Positions 26,690-34,200 of a stretch of DNA of 64,000 nt are shown here, piece after piece. Numbering within the stretch: the first letter of the stretch is position 1; every line of letters begins with the position of its first letter. The position numbers and the translations under genes are program-made. The stretch lies in NCBI RefSeq assembly GCF_900110085.1, contig NZ_FOCK01000005.1, positions 62,001 to 126,000 of the forward strand, in the 5' to 3' direction. The notes under the pieces were generated by a model. The model worked only from the letters and a program-made list of their open reading frames with translations. It searched no databases and had not been told where the DNA came from. This stretch comes from Prevotella sp. ne3005 (GTDB lineage Bacteria; Bacteroidota; Bacteroidia; Bacteroidales; Bacteroidaceae).

Positions 26690-26802
26690 AAACTTTGTTG
26701 CAAAAATAGTCATTTCTTATAAAATACGGAGAATAATGCGTAACTTTGTGCCATCTTTTGAGAATAATTAGGATTTATAGATGAGTAACATCAAGATATG
26801 AA
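26690..26802 (+). promoter_or_regulatory. umuD-type leader, copy 2
   Basis: This repeats 12381-12495, with the -7 box TAACTTTG near 26740 and the ATTAGGATTT block. It keeps the first six codons (MSNIKI), then TGA, which overlaps the ATG of the flavodoxin remnant. So the leader and start of a umuD-like gene have been joined to another gene. Confidence 0.7.
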
Positions 26803-27007
26803 GGTATTATTGATAAACGGAAGCCCGAAAGAGCATGGGAATACTTTCCAGGCACTCAGCAAGTTGGCAAATACGCTGAACGCCGAGGGCATGCAGACGA
26901 TGCGGACACTGGGGCGCAACATGGCTTGGATGATCAAGAAACTGAACGTTATCGAAGACGGACATCCTCAGAAAGAACAGCCGGTTTGGACTAATTTCAT
27001 CAGATAA
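26798..27007 (+). pseudogene. Flavodoxin-family remnant (N- and C-termini only)
   Basis: The 69-residue frame has the first strand and FMN loop of an NADPH-dependent FMN reductase-like protein (MKVLLINGSPKEHGNTFQAL), a helix to LNAEGMQ, and then directly the C-terminal helix LGRNMAWMIKKLNV with the ending PVWTNFIR. Roughly 120 central residues, including the flavin-contact loops, are missing and the join is in frame. It is preceded by the duplicated umuD-like leader and followed after 6 bases by the GNAT gene, so it may persist as a short leader ORF. Confidence 0.75.
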
Positions 27008-27013
27008 GAAGGA

Positions 27014-27649
27014 ATGATAGAGATTCGAGAAGCGACCAAGAACCAGGCGGCAGAGATTGCCAGCCTGATAATGACGGCCATGACGGATGACTGTTGCCTG
27101 TATTTTTGTGGTGAAGGGGACGGGCTGGAGGACTTGGCCTCCGGCCGAGCCTGCTCACACTCGGCTGAGCAAGCGAGCTTGCGCCGCTCTCGCTTACTCG
27201 CAGCCTTCCGCAAGATGATGACAATGCTTGTTGAACGCGAGGATTCGCAATACAGTTATCGGAATACGCTGGTGGCAATGGATGCAGATAGGGTTGTCGG
27301 CATTTCCGTCAGCTATGATGGTGGGCTTCTGCATGAACTTCGGCGAGCCTTTATCGAGGCTGCCAAAGAACATATCGGCAAGGATCATACGGGTATGGAC
27401 GATGAGACGCAGGCTGGCGAATTGTATCTTGATTCTTTGGCCGTGCTTCCAGAATATCGTCGTCAGGGCATTGCCCGAAAGCTGTTGTTGGCTACCAAGG
27501 AACGGGCCAATCGTCTGGGGTTGCCATGTGTCGGACTATTGGTAGATAAGGACAATCCCGTTGGCGAGGCATTATACGCATCCGTTGGCTTCCAATACGT
27601 GAATGATAACCAATGGGGTGGTCATCCCATGAAACACTTGACATTATAG
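27014..27649 (+). CDS. GNAT acetyltransferase with an inserted palindromic element
   Basis: The 211-residue protein is a GNAT-fold N-acetyltransferase: IREATKNQAAEIASLI at the start, LYLDSLAVLPEYRRQGIARKLLLA as motif A with the acetyl-CoA pyrophosphate loop (Q/R-x-x-G-I/A), and GEALYASVGFQYV as motif B. Residues about 45-65 (Ala/Ser/Arg-rich, with a Cys) are coded by a 60-base palindromic element shared with the MBL-fold gene at 20648-20710; it sits between the first helices, away from the acetyl-CoA site. The acceptor substrate is unknown. It follows the flavodoxin remnant by 6 bases. Confidence 0.85.
   Translation: MIEIREATKNQAAEIASLIMTAMTDDCCLYFCGEGDGLEDLASGRACSHSAEQASLRRSRLLAAFRKMMTMLVEREDSQYSYRNTLVAMDADRVVGISVSYDGGLLHELRRAFIEAAKEHIGKDHTGMDDETQAGELYLDSLAVLPEYRRQGIARKLLLATKERANRLGLPCVGLLVDKDNPVGEALYASVGFQYVNDNQWGGHPMKHLTL
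27146..27205. repeat. Palindromic in-gene repeat, copy B
   Basis: A 60-base block aligns with 20648-20710. Its core is GCAAGC-GA-GCTTGC where copy A has CCAAGC-AA-GCTTGG, so both arms have changed together and pairing is kept. It is read in frame by the GNAT gene on the plus strand, whereas copy A is read from the opposite strand. Confidence 0.8.
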
Positions 27650-27713
27650 ACGATGGCATGATGGCGTAGGGTGAACTGAGGCGCAACCAGTTGTTGGCTG
27701 AGAAGTCGGATGG

Positions 27714-28100
27714 CTATCTGGCAATACCCATATTGTGAGTCAACTCCGTGAGGGAATTGCGTGAACGGGACGAAGCGATAGTGAGCGTAAAACCTTGTTC
27801 CTTCAGTGTTTTCAGGGTCTTGACAACGCCTGGGAAGGCTTCTGGCGTAATCTTCTGCAGATTCTCATTGAATATCCTGCGATATGTTTCTGCGCATCGG
27901 GGGATGAGTTCATCCTGAATATCAGGGAACAGTGTCCTGAAACACCCGGCCAACGGCAATCCTATGGTGGCTGCACACTCTGCCTCAGTGCGGCTTGGCA
28001 GTTGCAGTTCCTTGATGGTCATCTGCATGGTTGTAACGATATTCCGTCGAGTGTCGCCCAGCGTCCCGTCAAAGTCAAATATGATCAGTTTTATGCTCAT
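27714..28100 (-). pseudogene. HAD-family phosphatase (phosphoglycolate phosphatase-like), C-terminally truncated
   Basis: The frame has HAD motif I, IIFDFDGTLGDT (nucleophile Asp in DxDGT), a full cap domain with AAxIGLPLxxxF, and motif II, TIASSRSRNSLTEL. It stops at MGIAR, just before the segment that would carry motifs III and IV (the Lys and the Asp pair). About 75 residues are missing relative to the usual 210, so catalysis is not expected. ATG 28100 is preferred to 28124. The 3' break lies near 27714, 60 bases from the end of the convergent GNAT gene. Confidence 0.75.
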
Positions 28101-28105
28101 GCCTC

Positions 28106-28213
28106 TTATTCCATTCGTCCCCATTTGAGTTCTTCTCCCTCTTTGTCATACTGCTTGCTCTGGTCGTTCATCAGTTCTTGCTTTGGCAAGCGACTTACGT
28201 CGATTACATTTTA
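28106..28213 (-). other. Possible 3' remnant of a small gene
   Basis: A coding-like frame (SRLPKQELMNDQSKQYD, ending KWGRME and TAA) lies between the hypothetical gene at 28204 and the HAD remnant, and overlaps the end of the former. No start that I trust. It may be another scrap left by deletion. Confidence 0.3.
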
Positions 28214-28731
28214 GTCATGTGATAGCCCATTCTGTTCAACTGCATGGCGGCTCCAAACAGGTAGAGTTGATGCAGGCATGAGACATAGGCATCAAAAGCC
28301 TCCTTGGTTCCTGGCTCTATATGCTGGTGCATCAAGGCATTATAGACCCGTGAGGCACACTCGCCAGTGACTTTCTCCAGAACGGTATAGTCAACACCTT
28401 GCAGTAGAAGGACATCTTCACGGATATATTCGTCCATTGAATCGTAGCCCCTCTTGTCTCGCATGTAGGCATAGAGGTCGTGAATCTTTGAATAGATATC
28501 CCATTCCGTGTCCCACATCTTAGCAACGGCCATACCGATATACATCATCCAGCCGAGTGATGCCGACGGGAAGTCTTGAAACTCGCGGATGCCATCTGGG
28601 ATATAGGCCTTGGCTATCTCTTCCCATTTATCTTCCACATCAAGACACTCCGGCAAGTGTTCATCAACCTCCTTCATTGACAGTAGGAACTGGTGCAGAT
28701 CTTGGTGCAGCTTATCTTCAAATTGTTCCAT
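28204..28731 (-). CDS. Conserved hypothetical protein
   Basis: The 175-residue protein is helical and acidic, without signal peptide or membrane segment. Recognisable stretches are FPSASLGWMMYIGMAVAKMWD and the Tyr/Asp-rich IYSKIHDLYAYMRDKRGYDSMDEYI. I have the impression of a family common in Bacteroidales but cannot name a function. It begins downstream of a region (28742-28828) that holds a divergent promoter for the thioesterase gene. Confidence 0.7.
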   Translation of the reverse strand: MEQFEDKLHQDLHQFLLSMKEVDEHLPECLDVEDKWEEIAKAYIPDGIREFQDFPSASLGWMMYIGMAVAKMWDTEWDIYSKIHDLYAYMRDKRGYDSMDEYIREDVLLLQGVDYTVLEKVTGECASRVYNALMHQHIEPGTKEAFDAYVSCLHQLYLFGAAMQLNRMGYHMTKM

Positions 28732-28741
28732 TGTATCTCTT

Positions 28742-28828
28742 AAACTTTGTTGTAATTGAGGGCAAAGTTATTCATTTCTGCCCGATTTTCAGTACTTTTG
28801 TGCCAACAATTAGGATTGTTTATGAGAT
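28742..28828 (+). promoter_or_regulatory. Promoter of the thioesterase gene, related to the umuD-type leaders
   Basis: The -7 box TACTTTTG (28793-28800) with following TGCCAACAATTAGGATT resembles the leaders at 12381 and 26690 (TAAnTTTGTG.CA...AATTAGGATT), but the match is shorter. Confidence 0.5.
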
Positions 28829-29200
28829 ATGATAGAAATTGGACTAAAACATACGAGCGAATTGACAGTTACAGATGATGTTACTGCTATAACTATTGGC
28901 TCTGGGGATATGCCAGTTTTGGCAACTCCTATGATGATGGCCTTGATGGAGAATGCAGCCATGCTTGCCGTCAAGGATTTCCTTCCCGAAGGACTGACTA
29001 CCGTTGGTGGCCACATCGAGTCATCTCATCTAAAGCCCTCAAAAACTGGTGATGTAGTTAAGGCAGTAGCCGAAGTGACTAAGGTTGACGGAAAGAAGAT
29101 TGAGTTCAAAGTGGCTGCTTATTCTGGCGAAACGCTTATAGGAGAAGGTACACACCTGAGAATTATTGTAGATCGAGAGACATTCATGTCAAGACTATAG
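28829..29200 (+). CDS. Hotdog-fold thioesterase (fluoroacetyl-CoA thioesterase FlK-like)
   Basis: The 123-residue protein has the FlK-family hotdog signature: VLATPMMMALMENAAM, with a Thr and Glu that fit the catalytic Thr/Glu, followed by TTVGGHIESSHLKP with the conserved His. The last third (EVTKVDGKKIEFKVAAYSGETLIGEGTHLRIIV) is the usual beta-sheet. It hydrolyses small acyl-CoA thioesters; the real substrate is unknown and fluoroacetate is not implied. Length is normal. It is read alone from a TAnnTTTG promoter. Confidence 0.85.
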   Translation: MIEIGLKHTSELTVTDDVTAITIGSGDMPVLATPMMMALMENAAMLAVKDFLPEGLTTVGGHIESSHLKPSKTGDVVKAVAEVTKVDGKKIEFKVAAYSGETLIGEGTHLRIIVDRETFMSRL

Positions 29201-29415
29201 TATTATGGCATACACAGGACGTTTCGGACAGTCAGATGACTTCAGACGTGACGAGCTTTAAGGGTAATCGAGCATTCTGTTGAGAAGTTGACGTTAACAG
29301 AGTTCTTGCCTTGCAAGCGAGCAGAGCTCGAACGAGAGGCACTGTATTATGATATGACCACGAAGTCGTATATCAATGACAATTAAGTGATATGATACAG
29401 CAAATAGAGATAACC
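29201..29415. other. Degenerate spacer with gene scraps
   Basis: Short frames here (for example MAYTGRFGQSDDF, and ELEREALYYDMTTKSYINDN before a stop) look like ends of lost genes, but I cannot name them. A GAGC-AGA-GCTC inverted repeat lies near 29318-29328. Confidence 0.35.
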
Positions 29416-29451
29416 TGAAAGCAAATAATGGTGATTTCTTGCATGATTGAG

Positions 29452-29485
29452 AAGCCCAGTTCCCTGATATATAGGAACTGGGCTT
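29452..29485. terminator. Second copy of the AKR/ADH hairpin terminator
   Basis: A 12-base perfect stem (AAGCCCAGTTCC / GGAACTGGGCTT), same arms as 14643-14678 with a changed loop. It lies 3' of the ADH remnant. Confidence 0.85.
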
Positions 29486-29496
29486 TAATCTAATAG

Positions 29497-29622
29497 TTAC
29501 AGACACATTCTGAAAATCTTCTCAACGTCAGCAGGGGTTAGATCGGTGAATCTGTGGAGCACACCTTCTGCACCGCAGGCCTTACGTGCCATTGCACCCA
29601 CTAATACTGATACTTGTTTCAT
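29497..29622 (-). pseudogene. Chimeric mini-ORF: about 10 residues of another gene fused to the alcohol dehydrogenase C-terminus
   Basis: The 41-residue frame starts MKQVSVLVGA, like the first strand and turn of a Rossmann-fold protein, and then from MARKACGAEG to its end is almost identical to the last 31 residues of the alcohol dehydrogenase at 14689-15864. Flanking DNA on the 3' side (terminator, and scraps of the aldo/keto reductase end) is duplicated too. Its ATG overlaps the stop of the aldo/keto reductase gene (TAATG), so it is translationally placed in that operon. Confidence 0.7.
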
Positions 29623-30467
29623 TATCCGTAATTCTTGATGAGATATTTCACAAATTGCGGGTCTCCGAAGTTGATGGTGCCCGTGTCGTGCTGGTTCATC
29701 TGAGCGATCTGTGCCATATCGTCATCACTCAGCGAGAAGTCGAAGACGTCGAAGTTTTGCTCCATGCGCTCCTTATGACTCGACTTGGGAATAGCTACGA
29801 TGCCGCGCTGGGTGAGCCAGCGGAGGGCAACCTGGGCTGCACTCTTACCATACTTGGCTCCGATAGCAGTCAGCGCCTCGCTCTTCACGATGCCGTCGAC
29901 GCCCTGTCCGCCAAGCGGTCCCCAGGCCATTACCTTTGTGCCAAATTCAGCATGAATCGGCTCGATGCCCGTCTGCTGGATAAGCGTGTTGCATTGCAGC
30001 TGGTTTACCATCGGCTTCAGCTCTACATAGTGGGCGAAGTCGAAGAAACGGCCAGCCTGGAAGTTGCTCACACCGATGGCACGCACCTTGCCAGCACGAT
30101 AGGCTTTCTCCATCGCCCGCCAAGTACCGAACACGTCGCCGTAGGCTTGATGGATGAGCAGCAGGTCGATATACTCCGTCTGCAATTTGCGCAGACTCTC
30201 ATCGATACTCTTGGCGGCCTTTTCCTCGCCGTTGTTCGAAATCCAGACCTTTGTTACAAGGAATATGTCCTCGCGCTTCAGTCCGCTCTTACGCCAGGCA
30301 TTACCAACGCCTTCCTCGTTTTGATAGGCCTGTGCCGTATCAATCAGGCGATAGCCTACACTTAATGCATCACTCACGCAACGCTCACACTCTTCAGGGC
30401 TTACGAGAAACACACCGTAGCCCAATGTCGGCATCTGAACACCGTTATACAGTTTTATGTATTCCAT
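29622..30467 (-). CDS. Aldo/keto reductase (AKR5-like)
   Basis: The 281-residue protein is complete, with Asp43 and Tyr48 in DTAQAYQNE, Lys73 in VTK, and His106 in LIHQAY; the C-terminal IPKSSHKERMEQN binds NADPH. It is of the same subfamily as the protein at 13766-14611. MEYIKLYNGVQMPTLG at 30467 fits the family start; an ATG at 30476 adds three residues. The gene follows the flavodoxin lipoprotein gene by a few bases, so the two are co-transcribed from the promoter at 31107-31165. Confidence 0.9.
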   Translation of the reverse strand: MEYIKLYNGVQMPTLGYGVFLVSPEECERCVSDALSVGYRLIDTAQAYQNEEGVGNAWRKSGLKREDIFLVTKVWISNNGEEKAAKSIDESLRKLQTEYIDLLLIHQAYGDVFGTWRAMEKAYRAGKVRAIGVSNFQAGRFFDFAHYVELKPMVNQLQCNTLIQQTGIEPIHAEFGTKVMAWGPLGGQGVDGIVKSEALTAIGAKYGKSAAQVALRWLTQRGIVAIPKSSHKERMEQNFDVFDFSLSDDDMAQIAQMNQHDTGTINFGDPQFVKYLIKNYG

Positions 30468-30478
30468 ATTATTCATTG

Positions 30479-31084
30479 TTAATATCCTATATCATTGAGC
30501 CACTTCTCGACCTTTTTCTTTTCCGTACGCACTTCGTGTCCGTAAATGCTGAAACCTTTCAGCACATTTGCGCCAGGGAATGCATCCTTCACATCCTCTA
30601 CACAGTTGGCCAATCCTGACCCTTCGTGAGTGGTGAAAGGGATGACGGTCTTACCCTTCAGGTCGTTAGCATGCTTCTTGAAAAAGGTAAACATCACTTG
30701 CGGATAAGTGCCCCACCATACGGGACCACCAATGAATACGGTGTCGTAGCCGCTCAGATCCACGTCGCCTTCGTACTCAGGTAATTCACCCTTCTTAGTT
30801 TCTTCTTTCGCCAGATTGATGAGCGGGGTATAAGCCATACCGTCGTACTTGTGGGTGACGATTTCAAACTGCTTTGCACCCGTCAACTCAGTGATGTAGT
30901 CGGCAACAATCTTCGTGTTGCCCACCTCAATGTTTCCTACTGCGTAGTTGTCTCCAGCATGTGAGAAGAACACTACAATTGCCTTTGAATCCTTATTCAT
31001 AACTTTCTCTTGTTTAGCGCCGCCGCTGCATGCTGTGGATACGAGCAGACCAATAACGGCTGTGATAATACTCTTGATATTCAT
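30479..31084 (-). CDS. Flavodoxin lipoprotein
   Basis: The 201-residue protein has a lipoprotein signal peptide (lipobox STAC at about residues 16-19) and a flavodoxin domain: IVVFFSHAGDNYAVG at the FMN site, FIGGPVWWGTYPQVMFTFF as the aromatic flavin loop, and PFTTHEGSGLANCVEDV. It would face the periplasm or the cell surface. It is the first gene of an operon with the aldo/keto reductase. Related lipoprotein flavodoxins in gut anaerobes are linked to reduction of quinones or oxidants; that role is inference here. Confidence 0.85.
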   Translation of the reverse strand: MNIKSIITAVIGLLVSTACSGGAKQEKVMNKDSKAIVVFFSHAGDNYAVGNIEVGNTKIVADYITELTGAKQFEIVTHKYDGMAYTPLINLAKEETKKGELPEYEGDVDLSGYDTVFIGGPVWWGTYPQVMFTFFKKHANDLKGKTVIPFTTHEGSGLANCVEDVKDAFPGANVLKGFSIYGHEVRTEKKKVEKWLNDIGY

Positions 31085-31106
31085 AATCGTTTGTAGTTTC
31101 TAACTG

Positions 31107-31165
31107 GGTGCAAAGGTACAGCGTTTTTCTGATACTTTGGTTTCACAAATTGCGCCATTGTTTTC
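31107..31165 (-). promoter_or_regulatory. Promoter/operator of the flavodoxin-AKR operon
   Basis: Minus strand: -7 TACCTTTG at about 31112-31119 and the upstream block GGCGCAATTTGTGAAACC plus AAAGTATCAGAAAA, nearly as at 15899-15965. Confidence 0.7.
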
Positions 31166-31218
31166 ACATTTTACTGAAATCGTTCGTTTATATACAAAAT
31201 AATGTGTAATTATTGCTA

Positions 31219-34200
31219 TTATGAAGAACAGTAACTACCAGGTGGTATGCCGTATTGGGCTTTGAAACAGCGGCTGAAATAACTCGGTGAGGAGAATCCG
31301 CAAAGCGTGGATATCTCTGTGAGGTTGTAGCTGCCTTCCTTTATCATGCGGGCGGCATGCTTGAGGCGTATAGCCCGAATGAATAGGCTGGGCTTTTGAC
31401 CTGTCAGTGAATGAAGCTTACGGTAGAGGGTGGAGCGACTCATACAGACATCGGCCGCCAGGGCATCGATGTCGTATTCTTCGTTGCTGAGATGACGCTC
31501 TATTGCCTCGACGGCACTACGAAGGAATTTTTGGTCGATCTCATTGAGTGCTACAGCCTCGACTTCGACATCCTCACCTTTCAGGAAATCCTGATTGCGT
31601 TGGCGGCGCAATTCCAACAGATGGCTGATGCGCAGTTGTAGCATCTCCATGTTGAACGGCTTTGATAGGTAGTCGTCGGCTCCTGCCCGGAATCCCTCTA
31701 TCTTGCTTTCTTCGGCAGTGCGGGCTGTCAGCAAGATGACCATCACGTGGGATGTGTTGACGTCTTGCTTGATACGGCGGCAGAGCGTCATTCCATCCAT
31801 GGCGGGCATCATCACGTCGGATACCATCAGGTCGATATCCTGCTCGGCAATTACGGTGAGCGCCTCCTCGCCATTGGCTGCCTGATGGATGTTGTATTGC
31901 TCTGCCAGTTCGCCGCACAGGAACTGACGGAACTCGTCGTTGTCGTCAACAATGAGCAGATTGGCCTTATGGGATTCGGTCTCTGATGTTTCTGCCTGCT
32001 GATGAGGCTCGGCAGGCAGGGGCTGCTCCTTCATCTTTATGTTTGTAGGCAGAAAGGCTGTGAAAGTGGTGCCCTCGCCAAGCTTGCTGTTGACGGTAAT
32101 GTTTCCGCCATGAAGCTGTAGGTATTCTTTGGTTAGATGTAGCCCGATTCCAGTGCCGGTCACCGAAGGGTCTGCCGTGTTCTTGCTTTGGTAGTAACGG
32201 TCGAAGATGTGTGGAAGGTCGCGACTGGGGATGCCGCATCCGGTATCCTTTACGGTGATGCTGAGCCACTCTGTATCAGTCTTGGCTATGCTTACTGCTA
32301 TCTGGCCGCCTGCAGGTGTGAACTTGAAGGCATTGCTGAGCAGATTGTATAAGATATGCTGTAATTTGCGGCTGTCGAAATTGATATAGAGCTGTTCGTT
32401 GGGAATGGCATATCCCAGGCCGATGCCTTTTTCGGTGGATATGGGACGGAATGTTTCGCAGACGGTGCGGACAAACTCGAAGATGTCGCCGTTGGTCAGT
32501 TCCAGTTTCTGTTGCCCCATCTCCAGTTTGCGGAAGTCGAGAAGGTTGTTGACAAGCGATAGCAGCCGTTGGGCATTCCGCTGGATCATCATAAGTTGAT
32601 TGCTGATAAAGGTGAGGTGTGTCTCTTCCTGATCCTCTTGTTGCCAGCGGTCAATTTTCCTCACCATGCTCTCCAACGGCGTGAGTATGAGTGTGAGTGG
32701 GGTACGCAGTTCGTGGCTGATGTTCGTAAAGAAGCGCAGTTTCATCTCTGTCAGTTGCACATCCATCTGATGTTGCTGCTTTTCCTTCTGGCGTCTCAGA
32801 TAGTAGCGGGTGATGCTGCCCATTAGCAGGACGGCCGTCAGCAGATAGAGTAGATAGGCCCACCACGACTCGTACCAGGCTGGCAGCCGGTGGAGCTGGA
32901 GGGCATGGACGCTCTGTCCCCAGCAGCCGTACTCGTCGGTAGCCATCAATTCGAGCGTGTAGTTGCCTTTGGGCAGCAGGACGAAGGTAGCCTTGTTAAC
33001 GCCCTGTGGCAGATAGTGCCATTGGGTATCGATGGAGCTGAGCCGATAGGCATAGGAAACCTTGTCGGCATGCAGATAGTTGAGGGTGGAGAATTGTATT
33101 TCGATGTTGACCGCATCATGACGGATGTCGAGTTCCTTACTATTCATGCCTACGATTCGTCGGATGCCGTCGATGGTGACCGATGTGACGATGGGCGATG
33201 CTCCAGATGAGAGTTGGTCGATGTTAGCCGACGGTTGGATGTAGAGAATGCCTCCGGCACCGTCGATTGTCACATGGTCGCCTTCGGCCTTGACATGATG
33301 GAAACAGTCCATCTGGATAGCCTTGTCGGATGAACGGAAGATGCGATAGGCCCCGCTTCGGGGATTGTACTCTTTCACCATCTGGTCGGATAGCAGCCAG
33401 AGATGCCCCTTGGCATCAATAGCTATATGTTTGATATTGTCGCCGTTGGTATTGCTGCCTTTGCCGTCGATAGTGGTCTTGCCGGTTTCTGGATGATAGC
33501 ATAGCAGGTCGCCATGACGGGTTGATGCCCAGATACATCCTTTGCTGTCTTCGGCCAGATCGGTAATCTCGCTTTTCACCAAAATCATCCGTTTGCCTTG
33601 TCTCGGGTTATAGCATGTCAGGTGGTTCTCGTCGGAGGCATAATATAGATTACCGTCGCGGGCTTTTAATATAGCCACGACCTGTTTGGCTGAAATAGGG
33701 AACGAACTGATCATCTTGGCCGTAGTATGGTAGATGTCAATACCTTCTTGATGGCCAATGTAAACCTCACCGTCGCCAGCATCGAGAATGCAGTTGATGT
33801 TGCCTCGTGCCTTGGTTTCTACCCGTGACTGGACTGTATGCCCGTCGTACCAGAGGTGATAGAGCAGATTCTGCTCTTTCCCCCAGATGCCCTGCTCGTC
33901 TTGACGCTTGCAGAAATCGGTCACGCTGGGGCGGGAGATGGTGCTCACATTCTTGTCGAAAGCGATGGTTCCAGCCTTTGGCAGATATAGTGCGATAGGT
34001 TCGCGATCTTGCCCCAGCCAGATGTTGTCGCCTTCTTTCACGGTGTTGCGGATGAAGGGGCGGTTGTGCAACTGCTTTCTGATAGACGAGAGGTCGGCTT
34101 TCATGATGCTCGTGTCGGGATGTGACAGGATAAACGTGTGGGGCGAGAATCCTGAAACCCAGAGGTTACCATTGTTATCGAAGGCCGTGTTGTCGATGAC

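Noticed and set aside
8842..29622. Insertion sequences or integrases as cause of the mosaic 9-30 kb region
   Set aside because: No transposase, integrase, terminal inverted repeats or target duplications were recognised; only short duplicated leaders, terminators and palindromic elements are seen.
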